Origin: an uncultured Clostridia bacterium | GTDB lineage: Bacteria; Bacillota; Clostridia; Oscillospirales; Ruminococcaceae | Length of the DNA: 6,983 bases | NCBI GenBank assembly: GCA_946183095.1 | Contig: CAMHBE010000096.1 | Location: 1-6,983, forward strand | Direction of reading: 5' to 3' | In this document: positions 4,931 through 6,983 of the stretch, piece after piece | Layout of the letters: each line of letters opens with the position of its first letter | Numbering within the stretch: the stretch's first letter is position 1 | The notes under the pieces: generated by a model | Told to the model about the DNA's origin: nothing | The model's database searches: none | What the model saw: only the letters and a program-made list of their open reading frames with translations | Position numbers and translations under genes: made by a program

Positions 4931-6883
4931 ATGAGTCAGAAAAAAAGCAGCAGAGATAAGAAACTCGGCGTGAGCATACTCGCGCTGTTCATAGGAGCGA
5001 TCGCACTCACCGTCGTTGCACTGATGAACGTGGTAATGCTCATGTTCCGTTCGTATAACGACAACGTGCTTATACAAAGGGCGCACGTCGGTATGGGAGT
5101 GCTCGAAGATACGCTGAACGACCACCTTAATGACCTGAAAGACAGCTATACCATGATGACGGAGAAAGCCGACTTTCTCCGCGCATTCATAAAAGAGGAC
5201 GCGTCGTATTTTTCCGCCGAGTGGAGCAAATACGCCACCATGAAAGGCGACTTTTTCGCCGTTGTCGATCACTCCGGAAAGCTCGCGTACAAGTCCGACA
5301 GCTACGCACTGCGGGATTTTGACGTGATGCTGCCCGTAAACGGCGCGACCGTGCACGGCATTCTCCGCGACGGCGACACTATAGTGTGCCTTTACGCGGG
5401 TCCGGTGTATGAGGACGGCATTTCCGGCGCTATCATAATGGGTCTTGACCTGAGCGATTTCACATGGCTCGACGATGTGAAGAAGCTCGTTGAGTGCGAT
5501 GTTTCGATATTCAGAGACAGCACCCGCTTCTCTACCACGATCACCGAGAACGGACAGCGTGCGATCGGCGCACCCATGCCCGATGAAGTGAACAAGGCTG
5601 TCATTGGTCAGAAACAGTCGTTTTCCGGGCAGACGACGCTTTCCGGCAGACCCTACTATGTGTCGTACGAACCGATGTACGACATGGACAACAAGCTGAT
5701 CGGCGCGTATTTCGCTGGGTCGGACGCTACCGACGCGAACAACGAGTTTGCGGTGGTGACGGTTGTTACCGCATCTATAGCAGTCGCTCTCGTGATAGCC
5801 GCCTCGATAATCATTTACATATTCGTAAGAAAACGCGTCATCACGCCTATAAAGCAAGTTACCATAATCGCCGACGAAATGGAGAACGGCGAGCTCAGCA
5901 CCACAAAGGTGAACTACTGGTTTGAAAACGACGAGGTCGGAAAGTTCGCACGCAAGCTGCGTTACGCGAAAAAGGGCGTAAGCGCGTGCATCGAGGATGT
6001 TTCCGGTATCCTCAACAAAATGGCAGACGGAAACTTCACCGAAGAGCCGAAGGTCAACTACCCGGGCGATTTCGATTCCATGAAAACAAGCCTTCTGAAG
6101 ATAGAGAGCGACCTCGGAGATACGCTCAGCAGGATGAACCAATCCTCCGACGAGGTTCTCACCGGCTCTAACCAAATGGCGGAAGGCTCGCAGTCTCTTG
6201 CGGACGGCACTACGAAGCAGGCGAGCGCGATACAGGAGATCTCGGCTACCATAACGGAAGTTTCCACGCAGATAGCAAGCACAGCGGAGAACGCTTCAAA
6301 GGCGGAGGAACTGTCCCGCAGCACCGAAGAAAAGGTGATAGCGCAGGATGCCGAGATAAATAAGATGGTCGCCGCGATGGACGAGATAAGCGAGACATCC
6401 AAGAAGATAGAAATGATAATCAAGACGATAGACGATATATCGTTCCAGACCAATATACTTGCGCTCAATGCCGCTGTTGAAGCCGCACGAGCGGGCGATG
6501 CCGGCAAGGGCTTCGCGGTAGTTGCGGACGAGGTAAGGAACCTTGCAAGCAAATCCGCGGAGGCGGCAAAGAGCACCACCGACCTTATCAATGCCGCGAT
6601 AGAAGCGGTGAGCAAGGGCGCGGAGCTTGCAAACTCCACAGCCGAGTCCATGAAGGAAGTCAAGGCTATGTCGGAGCAGACCTCGGGACTGATAATCCGC
6701 ATCTCCGAAGCGTCGCAGCTCCAGAACGAATCTATAAAGCAGATAACCTCCGGTGTCGAGCAGATATCGCAGGTTATCCAGATGAACTCCGCGACCGCAG
6801 AAGAGACAGCCGCGTCCTGCGAGGAGCTTTCCGGTCAGTCCCGTCTGCTGAAAGACCAGGTGGCAAGGTTCAAAGTCAGGTAG
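4931..6883 (+). CDS. Methyl-accepting chemotaxis protein with Cache-type sensor
   Basis: 650 residues, a complete transmembrane chemoreceptor. Order: short basic N-terminus, membrane helix 1 (about 12-39), an extracellular sensor of about 230 residues (40-272), membrane helix 2 (about 273-299), a HAMP domain (about 300-350), a second HAMP-like unit (about 354-402, with MADGNF and YPGDF), then the coiled-coil signalling hairpin. The tip is unmistakable: [26 protein letters not shown] (from about 503) continuing to VADEVRNLA, the CheA/CheW contact region. The sensor contains [31 protein letters not shown] and [18 protein letters not shown], typical of the Cache_3-Cache_2/single-Cache receptor group that binds small organic ligands. 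The ligand is unknown. No C-terminal NWETF-type pentapeptide is present. The start at ATG 4931 is preceded by AGAGAGG (4914-4920). A GTG at 4925 is a possible alternative, while an in-frame ATG at 4862 lies inside the promoter and is rejected. It is divergent from the kinase-like operon. Confidence 0.95.
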   Translation: MSQKKSSRDKKLGVSILALFIGAIALTVVALMNVVMLMFRSYNDNVLIQRAHVGMGVLEDTLNDHLNDLKDSYTMMTEKADFLRAFIKEDASYFSAEWSKYATMKGDFFAVVDHSGKLAYKSDSYALRDFDVMLPVNGATVHGILRDGDTIVCLYAGPVYEDGISGAIIMGLDLSDFTWLDDVKKLVECDVSIFRDSTRFSTTITENGQRAIGAPMPDEVNKAVIGQKQSFSGQTTLSGRPYYVSYEPMYDMDNKLIGAYFAGSDATDANNEFAVVTVVTASIAVALVIAASIIIYIFVRKRVITPIKQVTIIADEMENGELSTTKVNYWFENDEVGKFARKLRYAKKGVSACIEDVSGILNKMADGNFTEEPKVNYPGDFDSMKTSLLKIESDLGDTLSRMNQSSDEVLTGSNQMAEGSQSLADGTTKQASAIQEISATITEVSTQIASTAENASKAEELSRSTEEKVIAQDAEINKMVAAMDEISETSKKIEMIIKTIDDISFQTNILALNAAVEAARAGDAGKGFAVVADEVRNLASKSAEAAKSTTDLINAAIEAVSKGAELANSTAESMKEVKAMSEQTSGLIIRISEASQLQNESIKQITSGVEQISQVIQMNSATAEETAASCEELSGQSRLLKDQVARFKVR

Positions 6884-6884
6884 C

Positions 6885-6949
6885 GCAGTCAGAAAGGTGG
6901 CACAGCGGCGCGTGCAGTGCGGTCAGAAAGGTGGTGCAGCGGCGCGTTC
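6885..6949 (+). repeat. Two tandem copies of a 31-bp repeat after the chemoreceptor gene
   Basis: Copies at 6885-6915 and 6919-6949 share 27 of 31 positions, with cores TCAGAAAGGTGG and CAGCGGCGCGT, at a period of 34 bp. The first begins two bases after the TAG stop. A third copy does not follow. The DNA instead continues into a GCTGG/CCAGC stem with loop CTTT (6952-6965) and the window ends. No open frame or T run is associated with it. It is probably the edge of an intergenic repeat. Confidence 0.7.
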
Positions 6950-6983
6950 GCGCTGGCTTTCCAGCCGGGACCAGAGCTACGCG

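Noticed and set aside
4865..6175. 436-codon minus-strand open frame opposite the chemoreceptor
   Set aside because: It is antisense to a complete chemoreceptor, its protein is His/Val-rich without known domains, and no promoter or ribosome site supports it.

Overview
The window looks like chromosomal DNA of a low-to-mid GC Gram-positive, most likely a clostridial gut bacterium of the Oscillospiraceae/Ruminococcaceae type. This is an inference. It rests on textbook sigma-A promoters (TTGACA/TATAAT, often with an extended TGn), a strong AGGAGGT ribosome site, QueH instead of QueG, and Clostridia-like versions of glycogen phosphorylase and of a cytidylate-kinase-like protein. No phage, transposase, CRISPR or defence gene is visible.

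Layout, left to right: (1) positions 1-299, + strand, the C-terminal part of QueH, the epoxyqueuosine reductase of queuosine tRNA modification. (2) Positions 300-806 hold no convincing gene but are rich in structure. There is a purine-only GA tract built from alternating 10- and 8-bp units (298-376), then a GC-rich stretch, then a 167-bp inverted-repeat element (591-757) with perfect 20-bp inner arms. The right arm of that element carries a consensus promoter firing towards the 3' end of the next gene. (3) Positions 807-3203, - strand, full-length glycogen phosphorylase (GlgP) with its own strong promoter and a hairpin terminator. (4) Positions 3443-4692, - strand, a two-gene operon: a cytidylate-kinase-like protein (4099-4692) and, overlapping it by 4 nt, a HAD-family phosphatase (3443-4102). 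(5) Positions 4693-4930, a divergent promoter region. (6) Positions 4931-6883, + strand, a complete methyl-accepting chemotaxis protein with a Cache-type sensor. (7) Positions 6884-6983 start with two copies of a 31-bp repeat.

The genes do not form one pathway: tRNA modification, glycogen breakdown, a nucleotide-kinase-like/phosphatase pair and chemosensing sit side by side as separate transcription units. The coding content is ordinary. What deserves a second look is non-coding: the inverted-repeat element with its outward promoter, the phased GA tract abutting queH, and the repeat at the right edge. No new multi-gene system is evident.
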